This document shows positions 21,462-34,053 of a stretch of 64,000 bases of DNA, in pieces (within the stretch, counting starts at the first letter, position 1; each line of letters starts with the position of its first letter). The DNA lies in NCBI GenBank assembly GCA_047495785.1, contig JBLDXI010000034.1:620001-684000 (forward strand), written 5' to 3'. This stretch comes from Lepidodermella squamata. Its lineage: Eukaryota > Gastrotricha. The translations under genes were made by a program, and so were the position numbers. The notes beneath the pieces were generated by a model. It was not told the origin of the DNA, made no database searches, and worked only from the letters and a program-made list of their open reading frames with translations.

Positions 21462-24443
21462 CAGCTCAAATCGTTGTTAAAAATGAAACGTTGAATGCTT
21501 TAGTCCTAAATGACAAGCGTCATAAATTAAAATGTCAAGGATAGAAAACAGGGAGTTGTCGAAAGCCGAATTGCCAATCTGAGAAGTTCTGTTCTTGACC
21601 TAAGGCTGTATGACCTCAGATTAACAGCTACCGATGAAGGATTGCCCAACTGAGTAAAGATGGAAGTTAAAGTGGCCAGTAATCGGGAGTTGTAAATATC
21701 ATAACAAAGCGATAGGTTCACTTTGTATATTGCTGTGAAAGGTATTTATCAGCCAAAACATAAACCAGAAATTCCAATGCCGGGTGAAACCCGGTACTAT
21801 ACTGTCAAAATTGATTGTCCGTCCGTCTGTCCGTCCGTCCGTCTGTCCGTCCGTCTGAAGCCGCGCACGCGCGCACTTGACCCGCACACCTTCAATAAAA
21901 TGCCCTGCGCGCACAAGTAAAATAATAGCGATGGCACGCACATTATTTATTTCCCCGAAATTTTTCGATTGCTCCACAACTACGATGAATTTTTTTATGC
22001 GGTTTTCAGCAAATGATAGGTCTAGTCTGTGGTCAAAATTCCAGAAAATTTTGTTTGAAAAGGATGTGGGCAGAAAAACTGGCAACAAATGCGATCATAG
22101 TATTTCTTCGTTTTTCATAATAAACATCGGCATAAAATCGGCGATAGTTAACTGTTGTTAGCTAATCGTTGGAGTCATTATCATCGTTATCATCATCACT
22201 AGTATTCGTAAATATTGATATCTCCAGGATCAGAAAGGCAGTCAATACAATACAATAATCCGATTAGTTATAAAGTTCTAGCGTGCTACTTACTTATTGA
22301 GCTTCCTTGGCAGAACTTGGAATAATTTCACGCACACGATCAAGATTTTTTTAAATAATAAATAATATTATTATCATCATGATAGCATTTTATCATCTTA
22401 ATAGACAAGAATCAGGCGGTAAGCGGTAACGACTCTATATCGCGTATATCGGTGGGCGACAGAACAACTTGCCTACAATAGAAAAAAAGGCCTACAATAG
22501 AAAACCCATAAATCTCATTAATCTATTTCATACGCCCCATTTTATTCGAAGATGCGATGAAAACGGGATAGCATGTGACTATTCTTTACTACTTTTCCTA
22601 CTTCAGCCCACTTTTCCTCATTTTTTGATCATTTTCGTATAAGCCTGGGTTAGTATTTCGGTAACTAGTTATAAAGTTTTATCGTACTATATACTTCCTG
22701 ACTTTTCCCCGAACTATTGGAATAAGTTCACACAATCAACATTATTTTAAAATAAGGCATTCTTCTTTTAATATTATTATCATCGCGATAGCTTTTTATT
22801 ATCGTAAATAGTCGTAAATCAGGCGGCGAGCGGTGAAGACTCCATATCGTGGGGTTGGCGACTTGCCTAAAAAGATAAAATGGCATAGCCGCCAACAATT
22901 GATTGCGCTGCGAAAGCTAACCCTTTTATTGCCGAATTATTCAACTACTGTAGAAATTCGACATCATTTCCATGGGCCTTGGGGTCCCTGATTTTCGCCG
23001 AATTGCAGAATAGTTTGACATTTGAGCCAAATGTTTGGCATAGGATCCATTATTGGAAGATATTAAACTAGTTTTCAGAGCAAATTGGCAAAAAACTAGT
23101 TGGATTCTCAATCCAACTAAATTGCTTATCAGACTACGTCATATATTTCAATATCAGTATATTCGGACACTTTAAGATACTGATTTCCGATGAATACCTG
23201 ATTAGACAGCTGTTTCCCCGGCGCGTCTTCGAGTTAGCCCCGTGTTGTGTCCTTCATCAACCGAAACAGAGCTGGTGAGTTTGCCACGACCTTGACCTCG
23301 GGTACTGACGGCTTCGTCAACAGATTGATGCGATATGCGATAACTGTTAACCGTCTACGACCGCACTTTGGCTCAGATACCACAGGTTCAGCTTGGGCTT
23401 AAGGCTGTACACTGTTAAGGCTGTACAAAAACTGGCCGAAATCGTCCTATTCGCCCAGCTGATTTCAGGCGATTTTTCGAGCACCCTGATTTCTGTGTCA
23501 GGTGCCTTCAGCTTTGGAATTTTGGATTACAAATTATTCCCACGAATGTCCATAAGATTCTCCCTCACTTATAAGTATCACCGAAAAAAATCAGTTTAAA
23601 CAAGTTTTAGAGGCTTAGCATTCATATCTGAATTCAGCTTTTCAAGTTTTTCCTCGCTACAGTTTTTGCAGCACAAGATCGCGCACTCCGCCTGTATAAC
23701 TCTGGACGGATAGGACTAATTCGGCCGGTTTGATTGCATTTTAATAGCATCGCCATTTTTAATTTCCAAATCGAAAAAATTGAAGTGGCGTAACCAGCTG
23801 GTTGTTTTGGTTGTTCAAACAACTACAAAAATGAAAACTAAAATCCCCTCTTCCGCCCATTTTCTCTAGAAAATCTCTCTAATTGCTTATGATGTGAAAG
23901 AATTTGTTGCAAAATTGCCAAAATGTTTCTCGCTTCGCTCGAAAACCCGATAGCACCGATATTTCCTATGGAAAATCGGCACTATTCGACCTAGGATTCT
24001 TCTGAGAAAAAATGAAACTTCAACTCTCAGATTCACAACAACTACCAAATCAATTTCCTGGTTACGCCTCTGCACAGAGGTCAGAGGTCAATGAGGCTAT
24101 GGCGGACACGGATGTATTTTTTGTTGGATCAAAAAATGACCAGAACCCTATGAAATTTCCGTTGAGAAAAATCGAAATTTCAATCTCAGGTTGACTATTT
24201 TAAATTGCTATTATGCCCTGACCATGCATGATAACGGTGCCCTGGTCTCAAAACCTTGTAGCCAACATCGAAAAGCAATATTCCTAAAAGGGCGTTCAAG
24301 AATATTTCTCAAATTCAGTTTTCTGCGAAATCGTCCTTCCCGCTGTGAAAGGGTTAAGAGTAAAGAGTGAATGTTACGGCGAAACGAGAAATTATTGATA
24401 AAATAGCACAAACGTTTCGGGTTAGTTTTTGTAACTGCTAACG
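21462..24443. other. Gene-poor repeat region
   Basis: No gene can be supported. The region contains a (CCGT)n microsatellite at about 21818-21860 and a diverged tandem duplication of about 210 bp (about 22255-22470 and 22665-22870). A dispersed repeat at about 23145-23340 recurs at 51605-51815. Weak stretches near 24000-24500 resemble nothing known. Confidence 0.5.
23145..23340. repeat. Dispersed repeat shared with 51605-51815
   Basis: Both copies share the words ACACTTTAAGATAC, TTAGACAGCTGTTTCC, GAAACAGAGCTGGTGAGTT and GGCTTCGTCAACAGA (or near matches) in the same order. I infer an old interspersed element of about 190 bp. No coding capacity or terminal repeats seen. Confidence 0.55.
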
Positions 24444-26288
24444 GGTATGCCTGTACTTGCACAAACGATTTTGCACAAAAGACACTGCACAAATGCACTT
24501 GCACAAAAAATTTTGCACAAACACATTTTTTTCAGCTCGTTCGATTCCTCTTTGAAAATTATTGGCGCTGTCTAAGTCATAAGAAGCATGGCTGTACTGC
24601 GGCTGTCGTTTTTCGCGACAACGGTCCGCAGCTGAAAGGGGAACATTTCGAGCATAGCGCGAACGCAGTGAACGTCGACATTAACCGCTCACTCGCCCGG
24701 CTACGCTTGAAAGCTGTGGAGAACATCGACATTCCGTTGCATACCCTGTACGAAGAGGAGCTGCTTCTTCTTTCAGATCACAACAAGGTTGCGGCTGATG
24801 CTTTCCCGCCGTTCCATAAAATATCCGGTTCTCTGACCCGAGCGCGCAATCGGAATCATCCCAAGATTCCGAAAACGTTTGAAGAGCTACTCGCATCCTT
24901 GAATGCCAACGACAATTAGCGCAAAACGCGAGACGGTAATGACTTTTGTGTCGCTCATTTAGTGACCCACGCTGGTGAAAGGACTTTGAACTCGCTGGTT
25001 TTTTGCAGCACTTCTGGAAAAGAACTTTTAAAAAGTTCAAAGCGCTGGTATCTCGACGGTACTTTTAAGGTAGTGCCCAAGCTTTTTTACCAGTTGTATT
25101 CGATCCACGTCGTTCGCGAAGGCGTGAGCCTGCCGTGCGCTTATGTGTTGATGCAATCGAAGACGGGTGAAGAGTACGATTCGGTCTTCGACTTCATTAA
25201 AGGATTTGTACAGCCTGAGGTTCTCGAGGCGATGACATGCGACTTCGAAACCGGCGTCTTACCTGTGCTGAGGAGGCTTTTCCCTGGAATTATCATTGAA
25301 GGTAATTACTTGAGATTTTCAAGACTTCAAAATTGACTGATTTTGTAATTATTCTAGGTTGTCTCTTCCATTATTGCCAAGCAGTATTGAATTGGTTGAA
25401 AGAGCATGGTTTGATTGTCGAGTATCGTAGAAATGGTGTCTTACGAAAGCTGGTTCGCCGCTTCATGGCACTTGCCCTCCTACCTCTGCGTCACGTTTTC
25501 CCTACCGCCGAGCGCCTGCGTCGACTTGCTCCCGCTCGCATGAAGTCTTTCGTCACGTACTGGTTTCAGACGTGGGGCAACCATCCTGAAGACTGGAATT
25601 GCTACCGCGAGAGCCACAGAACCAACAACAACGTGGAAGGGTGGCACTCACGGCTGAACCGGAAAGCGCGTTTCGTGTCCAAAAACATCTGGAGTTTCAT
25701 CTCGCTCATCAAAAAAGAAGACGACGTAGTGAAGTCCAAGGTTGGGAAACAAGATGCTGGCATCAACCCGAATCGCGTCGTCCGCAAATACGCCCAGGTC
25801 GATGAGCGTGTCCAAATGTTTAGCCGTCGCTGGGCGAAAAAAGAACTAACGACGATGGACTTTTTGGACAAGGTCCAGTCTGCACTACTCAACCTTGATA
25901 ATGTTTTTAATTGATTTGTGTGAGCTGAAGAGTAGTGATGAGGATGAGAAAATCACCTTGGGACCAATTAAAAATGTGCGTGATCGCATTTGGATGAATA
26001 AAGAAGCAGGGCACTTTAATGCGATTAATAAATAAAACAATTGCGCTAGATATAGCTAGTTTTGCATCTATTTCCCAATTTGAAATAGCTTGAACTTTAT
26101 TTAAAAATGACAAGTACTATTAATTGATTTTTTATAAGGTTTTACGTTGTTATTTTATATTCGCTATATGTAATTTTCAAAGAGGAATCGAACGAGCTGA
26201 AAAAAATGTGTTTGTGCAAAATTTTTTGTGCAAGTGCATTTGTGCAGTGTCTTTTGTGCAAAATCGTTTGTGCAAGTACAGGTAAACC
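24444..26288 (+). mobile_element. MULE transposon with 118-bp TIRs and 8-9 bp TSD
   Basis: The element is 1845 bp. The left arm 24444-24561 is repeated inversely at 26171-26288 with near-perfect identity; ends are GGTATGCCTG and the inverse of GGTTTACCTG. Flanking TGCTAACG occurs at 24436-24443 and 26289-26296 (9 bp if the shared C is counted), the size expected of Mutator-like elements. Each arm carries five TGCACAAA motifs at roughly 14-bp spacing. The interior encodes a FLYWCH-type finger and a MULE transposase. Clean ends and an intact duplication suggest recent insertion. Confidence 0.85.
24554..25914 (+). pseudogene. MULE transposase with FLYWCH finger, one nonsense codon
   Basis: In one frame from about 24554 come the second half of a FLYWCH zinc finger (ENYWRC...KKHGC...HFEH), a linker, then a TAG at 24917-24919. 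The same frame continues RKTRDGNDF...VAHLVTHAGERTL into the catalytic core: first Asp in YLDGTFKVV, second Asp in TCDFETG. An intron of 56 nt (25302-25357) follows, then GCLFHYCQAVLNW and the third acidic residue in TNNNVEGWH. The frame ends at 25914. Apart from the single stop it is full length. The first finger residues are encoded within the terminal inverted repeat, and no in-frame ATG is visible, so an upstream exon or non-canonical start would be needed. Confidence 0.75.
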
Positions 26289-27815
26289 TGCTAACGCTAG
26301 CTGCTGACTACCATCTGATGAGCTAGCCCGACCCTACCTGTGGAACCTATCATGGTATATCTAGGAACATCTTTTGACCCAAGTTAGGGTCACAATTCAC
26401 AATGGCTAATTGAATCATTCCCTTGGCGCAGTCTTATTTCGCGCTGTAAGTCGCCGTAGTTACAGCGTCGCACTCGTGTCGCAGTAGTGCATCGAAACTG
26501 CTACAGGAATTCACCAGGGCTAGAGAATAGATAGAACCGCGGGAGCAAAGCAGATAAATGTTAAGACAATCAAGTCGTAATCGTACGAGCTAGTTAGGTT
26601 GACAGTTCGAAACAGGTCGCGTAGAGCGAAGTCGGTATCGACGTAGCCGAGGCGTTGCGCTAGCTTCAAGGGACGAATCATGACGCGAGTCGGGGCGTTG
26701 GCTGGCGATGGTGCAGCGGTAGCGTTTTTGGTAGAGCAGCCATCTAGTCCTCAAACTGGTCAAACGGCTTGAGGTCGATATTGACGACGATGGTGTTCGC
26801 GTTCTGCTCAGCTGGTAACAACGCGTTCTGCTCAGCTGGTAACAACGCGGTGCAGCTTGACTGTGGGAGTCGAACCCAAACAGGATAGCCCTACTTGAAC
26901 TGACTAGTGCTGGCGTAGCGATCAAAGTAGTGTTTAGGACGTAGTCGAGCTCTGTCGAGGTTAGCGAGGGTTGCTTCGCTGGCGTTGCAGAATGCGCTGT
27001 TGTTGAGCCAGGTGATTACCGGCGGACAACGAGCAGGCATGAATACCGTAAAAACTCGTCCTTAATCCTTAAGGGAGGCTCGATCATTAGGTATACCATT
27101 ATCATAAGGTTTCGATCATTAGGTTTATAAGGTGGGTGATTCGAATATAAGACTAGCCTTGTAATTTTTTTTTAACTAAAATGCAGTTTTTTCGGAAAAG
27201 TATGCGAATATAAGACCACCCTTAAGTACGCGTGTTTACGGTACGGCGAAAATCAGGTGACCGGGCAGCTTGGCCGAGATGAAACCGGTCGACAGGTTGA
27301 CAGCAGATCGGTAGGCAGCACTTTGTCCTAGTGATGACGGCGATCGGTTGTAGTCGCATCTCGATGAGACAGCAGTTGCAACGTTCGGTATGAGGCGTAG
27401 ATCGTAGATGATCGTACGCATATTTCTTAGGTTTTTTTAGTTTTAATAAAGCTTCTATTTGAAGAAAACCCGAACAAAGCTTCTCGTCGTCTTATTCGAA
27501 ATGGGGTAGCAAATTCCTGTTCGAACATACTGCGGTGCAGCCATATCCTTTTCTAGGCCCTGGGCGTAAACTGGAATCCATAGCAAGGTATGCATGCCGG
27601 AACCGAGGCCAGGTTTTTCGCAGCATTCAAGCAAAGCGGTACCAATTTTGTTTAGCGGCGTGAGCGACTGCAATCCCGAACGCGAGTGAATGATTGATGA
27701 GGCTAATCCAGTTAGATTCTTCTGTTGTCTCCGGGAATCAAGCCTAGCTTGCTTAACTATGTAGAGGCTACACATAGAGCTGGTTTTAAGTTTAAATTAG
27801 TTCAGTTTTTAGCCA
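26289..27815. other. Gene-poor spacer
   Basis: No gene is supported. On the - strand at about 26590-26925 there are degenerate frames with a 24-bp tandem duplication (CAGCTGGTAACAACGCG at about 26810 and 26834), possibly a retrotransposon relic. A repeated CGAATATAAGAC word occurs at about 27137 and 27211. Confidence 0.35.
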
Positions 27816-27819
27816 CGCC

Positions 27820-28075
27820 CGTCCTATTCGAAACAATGACGTAAAATTACAGTCAAACTCTAGGTGGAATGGTATTTTCCAGAAATTTTTGCCAAGAGAA
27901 CACCCTTATTTCGCCTATATATTTCGCGAAACAAGAGCTATAATCGACGCGAAGAATTATAAGACTTCAGTTCCACGCGTATATCAACGTCTGAACGAAC
28001 GTATAACAACTTAGTACGAAATGGTCACTACTTTGTCTTTAATTGTTACGAAAATATCACAAAATTATTTTTTAA
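27820..28075. repeat. Iterated TACGAAA-type motifs upstream of the LINE
   Basis: Words such as TTCGAAACAATGACG, TACGAAATGGTCAC and TACGAAAATATCAC recur. The same family of words is found at 31845-31950, 34800-35030 and 42617-42830. The last two flank MULE coding remnants, so these are probably MULE arm sequences into which the LINE inserted. Confidence 0.45.
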
Positions 28076-28123
28076 ATTATAATCACAAATTATATTTCTG
28101 GTATTGAAGAATTGAACTGTCTG

Positions 28124-31100
28124 ATGAATGTTACAAGCACCTCTCTAGATTTTGACTTGACTGTTAAACTGATATCTTTTGTTGCCTGGAATATCTTTAA
28201 ATTTAGGTTAGAATCATATCCGGATATTATTTATTTGCTTAAGAAATATCTAGTCGTCGCCCTATTGGAAACGTGGCATGATGCCAAATTGGTGCCTCCG
28301 CTTTTACGTAAAGATTTTTATGTAATTCATTCCCCAGCTAAAAAACTTGCCGCATCGAGAGGTAGAAGTTTGTCTGGAGGTATAATTATATATATTCACA
28401 GTTCTTTAAAATCAATTTTGACCTTGCTTTTCAAATCAAGCTACTTGGTTGTCCTCAAACTTGAACTAAAGGATTCAATTATGATAATTGCCTTTTGCTA
28501 CATATTACCTGAAAAATCTGAAAAAATCGAAAAAGAGCGGCGAAAATCTCACACTAATCCTAACTCTAAACCTAAAAAAGCTCAAGGTCGTTTTAAAAAA
28601 TTATGGTCCGAGGCAATAAACAAAATCACAGAAATTCAATCTCAAATTCGCATTGAAAACCTCGCTAACCCCAAAAAAATTGAAATTATTATGATGGGCG
28701 ATTTGAACATACGAACGGGCAACATTAATAAATCTTTTGAACCACTAGACCGAAATATTAATTTTTTTCACAATCAAATACCGCCCAGAAAATCGAGAGA
28801 TATGGAACTATCAAAATCGAGTACCTCCAATCGTAACTTCTTTTTCGAAAAACTAGATGAAATGGGTCTCTATATTGTCAACGGTACGACAACCTCGGAT
28901 GAATTTGGCGAATTTACGCATAAAAAATTGGGGGACAATCATAAACAAGCTTTCACTGTAGTCGACTACGCGCTTGCCTCCGAGACCCTGTTCGAAAAAA
29001 TTCATGATTTCGAAGTAATTTTAGGTGAGGGGATCTCTGATCACTACGCGATCTGTCTGACTTTGAACACCGAGCTTAACATTGGGAATAGCGAGGAGGA
29101 TATCTCTGGTCATCAGGTTGATTTTCGGGTTAACAAGAGTTATTTCGCATCGCTGTGGGAAAGGTTCGAGGTCGATGAGCGCGAACGCAACGATACCCTG
29201 AATTCGCTAATCCTTAAGCTATATAAAACGGGTAAAAAAGCTCTATACTTCAAAAAACGGAGGCAAGAAAACTCAGAGCATGTATCGTTTTTTGACGGCG
29301 AATGCCAAATCAAACGTGAAATAGTTAGAAAATCTAGGAAACTAGCTACTAGACATCCTTCAAACTCGCTATATAAAGCTGAGATGGATAAACACGAAGT
29401 AGAATACAAGCAGTTACTCCGCTTGAAAAAAGAACAGCTTGAGGACAGCCTGAAGGCGGAAGCCGTAGACTTTGCCGACTTACTCGAAACACACCCGTCT
29501 GATTTTTTCAAACTTGCCAAAGAACTCGACCGTCTGAAGAGCATAGAAACCAACGTTGATTTGCCTGATGCCACAGAAATAATTAGTTTTTTCAGCCGGC
29601 TGTTCACAGCCTCAACAACGGGACCTGTCAGCCCCGCGTCGCCAGCAGTTGTAGCACGGGTTACGAACGACCCACATGACCTAGCTCTCGTAAAACCAGT
29701 ATCAATAGAAGAAATAGAGTTTATTATATCCAAATCTAATTCTAGTTCCTGCGCCGGAATAGACCAAATTGACTACGAATGTCTGAAATTAGACGGCTGT
29801 AAACGGGGTTTATATCCCTTCCTAGCAGTTCTATATACTAAGATCCTTGAAACGGGCGAATACCCAGAATGCTGGCGTAAAGCATTGCTGATCCCTATTT
29901 ATAAGAAAAACAGCCGATTAGATCCTAAAAATTATAGACCTATCTCACTTCTGTCAGTATTTTCCAAAATATTTTCAAGTATCCTAGAGAAACGCTTGCG
30001 AGAATGGTGCACGGCTAAAAAGATTTTGCGACCCGAACAGTTCGGATTCACGCCAAAAATAGGCACAGTAGATGCGTGTACTCTATTCTACGCCATCGTG
30101 GCTTATTACCTTACTAGGAAAAAGAAAATATACACAGCCTTCGTAGATTTTTCAAATGCGTTCGACAAAATTAGCCGTGCTCTCTTAATGAAGAAGCTCA
30201 GAAAAATAGGACTGCCTTTGTCCTTTATTGAGGTCATTAGGAACATGTATGCCGACAATACATTGCTGCTTAGAATGAAATCGACTATTCTATTCGATAA
30301 GCCAATAAAGTCAAACGTGGGAGTCCGACAGGGTGACCCATTATCACCACTTTTGTTTTCAATTTTTATAAACGATCTCATTCCTTTCCTAATGAAAGTT
30401 TTCCCTGGCTTGACCTTCGGTGAATATGTAGTCTTGGCAATCCTATACGCCGATGACTTGGTCCTACTGGCAGAAAGCGCTGAGCAGCTGCAGAGCCTCC
30501 TGGATGAGCTAGTAGCTTATGCTGAAGAAAATTCATTAATAATTAACGTCGATAAAACAAAAATCTTGATTTTTGAAAAGAAATTTGTTGAGAATAATCA
30601 ACTAAAATTTTATCTAAACGGCGAACAACTCGAAAGAGTTAAAGAATTTAAATACCTAGGAGTTTATTTTACTAATAATTTGAATTTTGATAAAATGGTG
30701 GAGGTTGTCAATGCGAATGCGAAACGAATTGCCGCTTTTATACCCAACATGATCGATCGGTTCACCACATATCTACCACCCAAAACGTTTCACCTTCTCT
30801 ATAATTCCTATCTGGTTAGCAACTATTCCTATGCTGGAGGATTTTGGGGTCAATCAAAAAAGGCCACAATTTTTCCTTTCAATACTCATTTCGTAAAACA
30901 GCTCTGCCGAATTCCCGCCGCGGCGAGAGACGAGCTCGTGAAACGTGAATTCTACCTAGACCCTCCAAGCCTAATCCTCACTAAAGCAGCTATACGTCAC
31001 TTTCTTAAACTCAAATTCGAGGACAACCATATACTGCTGAAGACAGCTTTCGAAATAATTGACTCAAACAAAAATCTATATAAACATATCTTCAAAAATT

Positions 31101-31687
31101 TACCAGAAGATGTTGAAAAACTGGGCGGAAAAGAAATTTTCAATGCTACATCTAAATTTGAGGGCCTAGCCCTGCTTGAGAGATGGTATGAGAAATGGGT
31201 CGAAAATGACAAATGGTCGACGGCCTCTTCTCTAAAATCGCTCTATCAAAATCCTGTTTACTCTGAAGAAAAATTTGACAAACTACTAATGTACTCGAGT
31301 ACGCGGCAAGCTTTCTGGTCACTTAAAAATATCCAAACGCTAGCTATGATTAGAACTAATTCCATGCATAAACCGTTTTGCTATATAAATAACTTCGGCC
31401 TTAGATGTATTTTCTGCTATAAAAATAGTAACAATCCCGTCCTATCTCTAAATAGCTTCGCTGACTCAGTAGAACTTTAAACTCACCTATACCTAGAATG
31501 CAACTACTTGCCGTATCTACATAATATAAATAACGCTGAAATGAAACCTGATAAAACTGACATAATTAATTCTATAATTTGCTGTGAATCTAGCGGCTCT
31601 GCACATTTATCGAAATTACTATCCCTCGCCTACAATTACCGGATGACTCTAAAATTGCATACATATCCGCCTATTCCATCTACCTAA
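28124..31687 (+). pseudogene. LINE ORF: APE endonuclease plus reverse transcriptase
   Basis: From ATG 28124 the frame runs 1118 codons to a TAA at 31478-31480, then stays open in the same frame to a TAA at 31685-31687. The N terminus is an APE-type endonuclease (LLETWHD, GGIIIYIHS, MGDLNIRTGN, VVDYALA, GISDHYAI). The reverse transcriptase follows: YRPISLLSVFSKIFSSIL, TAFVDFSNAFDKI, GVRQGDPLSPLLFSIFINDL, catalytic AILYADDLVLLAES, and LGVYFT. A C-terminal CxxC (CIFC) would pair with HLYLEC just past the stop to make a zinc knuckle. One nonsense codon therefore removes half the knuckle. No ORF1 was found upstream. Clade not assigned. Confidence 0.8.
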
Positions 31688-32776
31688 TCTTGACCAACTA
31701 TATCGGCAATATTAATAAAAAATGTGAATAAATACTCTGAGCATCACTCTGGAAAAAACTACCTCTGCCTATGATATTTTTGTGTGTGTGGTACCATACT
31801 GTGCTATATTACATATGGCCGGTGCTTTTATTTTCGTTTTGAAACAATGAAACCAACAGCTCTCTTATATCACTGAAATTGTTATGAAAAATCACTACTT
31901 TGTTACGAAATGACTGTGTTACGAAAATACGGGTACGAAATTACCTTTAATCGTTTGGGGCAAGTTAGGCAGTGAAAAAATGCATATTTACACGTTTCCA
32001 AGGGTCCTGATTGCAAAAATTCATGTATCCCAATTCGCCCCAGGTATGGGGGAAATTGGGCAGGTGTTTTGGGGCCAGGGTTGGGGTTTATACAGATATT
32101 TTAAATTTCGGATCTGTTTAAACACATGTTTCTAAGGGGGTTTCCAAGGTCAAAGGAAGCGGTTTTGCCGATTTTTTTGAACATTTCAACAGGCACGAAA
32201 CCGCCCAATTATACCCTACCGGAAGCATGAACTGATTTCGCGATATCTTCGTTATTATGATAGATAGAGGCTTGAAACTTTGGATTCAAGGGTAACTTTT
32301 GCCGCTGAACAAGCTGGTGACATCAGCTATATAGCATTCGACACCGATTATCGGTTATCGATTATCGGTTATTGGTGATCGATCAGCTGACTGATTGACA
32401 TTTACTCAGCCATTTTCGATGGTTTCTTCAGAGCTCAGAGCTTATATCTAACATCAGCTACATCATAAGCAAATGTTAGGGAAACCTGATCTATATTTTC
32501 ATGCTCCGATATACCATTTACGTTAGATCGTAGTTAAAACACTGTTCGACCTGTATAAACCCTGTTTTTTCAGATTTTTCGGACCTGTTTAAACAGTATG
32601 TTTAAACATACTGTATAAACAGACTGTTTAAACAGCCCCAACCCTGTTTGGGGCGGATTGGGTAGCTTAATACCTACCACCTACCATCATTTACGCGAGC
32701 GAATCATGGAACATATCGGTAGCCCAAGAAAACTGATTAAACACTATTGAATATCGTTGGCTCCGATCAATAGTAG
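31688..32776. other. Spacer with iterated GTTTAAAC words
   Basis: 31845-31950 carries TACGAAA-type motifs like those upstream of the LINE. 32085-32120 and 32540-32640 contain repeated CTGTTTAAACAG-type palindromes. An ATTATCGGTTATCG run lies at about 32345-32380. No gene is seen. Confidence 0.45.
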
Positions 32777-33019
32777 GTGGACTACATGCCAAACATAGAC
32801 ATAAGGCTGGCTCTATGCGGAGGTCTCATTGAAGTGAGCCGCATAGCTGAAAAACAACGGTTAAGGTACTTCGGACACATTGTTAGATCACGCGACTATG
32901 GCGCAGAAGGACTAATTAACAAAATTTATATTTGGACGCCTCCGTTGGGATGGTTTGCACCTAGAGGACGACCCAAAACTAGATGGATCCACGGAGTGCA
33001 TAGAAGTTTTTTAAAGTAG
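32777..33019 (+). pseudogene. C-terminal fragment of a second LINE reverse transcriptase
   Basis: The 80-codon frame contains IAEKQRLRYFGHIVRSRDYG and RGRPKTRWIHGVHR. This is the hallmark C terminus of RTE/Jockey-type endonuclease-reverse transcriptase proteins (RRLRWFGHxxR...RGRPKxRW). Everything N-terminal is missing. A Lys-rich frame follows at 33022-33273; I do not recognise it and do not call it a gene. Confidence 0.65.
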
Positions 33020-33273
33020 GAATGACTAAGGAATTGCGCCGGAAAAAGAAAACTAGCACTAAGAATAAGGCCAAGAATAAGAAGGGCAAAACGCCAAAGA
33101 AAAAAGGGAAGAAAAAATCCGGCGAAAAGGAGTTTGAAATTAAAATTATACCCGCTTTTCAACTAGCTGAAATGGTGTATTTTGAAAAAGATGAATGGCG
33201 CATGATTGTTAACTCGATTGAAAACTATGAATTTTTCGGAAAAAGCAAGATCTTCAACTGTGGGGGTGGGTAA

Positions 33274-34050
33274 GAGTTTCTCTTTGCCTGCCTTCGCCCT
33301 CTTCAAAACCGGAAACGGTACATGACGCTCAGTCTAGAAGAGGCTTAAATAAAAAATAAAACTATTATAATTATAAAATGGTAAACTAATTTTGATCATA
33401 TTCCTGGCCCTCCGCCTGACTGTCCCATGTGGTCGGAGGACGTTTAAAAGGTTGTAATAATAAAATAGACTAATTAAACCAAATGACCAATTCGCCCCCA
33501 TATTGATTTTTCCATGTGGCAATTTTGGCGCAATTACCTGGCCATAGCTGTGCATCGCCTCGGGTTGCCGTTTTTTCCTTGTTATCACCAAAAGAAATGG
33601 TCGAAGGAAAAAATGTCTTCTGAACTCAAAGCCTTATTTCGATTGGTTACAGATAATTCATTTCATATGGGTCGTTTATACTTTATACCCGCCTAAACTT
33701 ACCTGTAAATATTGGCTTGCCGTGGCCTCATTCTGTGACATAACTGGCTGAAAGCTTTTACAGATGTAGAGGGTCTGTTGAAGATCATCTACACAAATCT
33801 TTTCAAAGATCTGACTGGCAGTCTATGAGCTATTAAAGGTAATGCGATGACATCAATTTTCGACAAATATAACATGTTTTCTGAGTAGAGCTTTGCCTAA
33901 TCGATTTGTTTGTTATTTGGTCTAATAGCTGCTGTAAATTGAATCCAAGTCAGCGTCATCTACTCTTCAAGTTGAATATAATTCAGAGCCTATGTCTGGA
34001 GCCTATATCTCTATTCTTTTATGGCAGCAATCTGATCAAGAGTGGCTCGA
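33274..34050. other. Spacer
   Basis: No gene is seen. A GGCCCTCCGCCT block at about 33408 followed by a GGTCGGAGG complement gives a small hairpin. The same block occurs in the junction sequence at 1545. Confidence 0.35.
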
Positions 34051-34053
34051 GGT

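Noticed and set aside
26830-26890. tRNA-like B box GGTTCGACTCCC on the - strand
   Set aside because: Only the T-arm-like segment is present; no A box or anticodon arm at the right distance.
33022-33273. Lys-rich 83-codon frame after the LINE fragment
   Set aside because: Low complexity, no homologous motif, no splice or poly(A) support.
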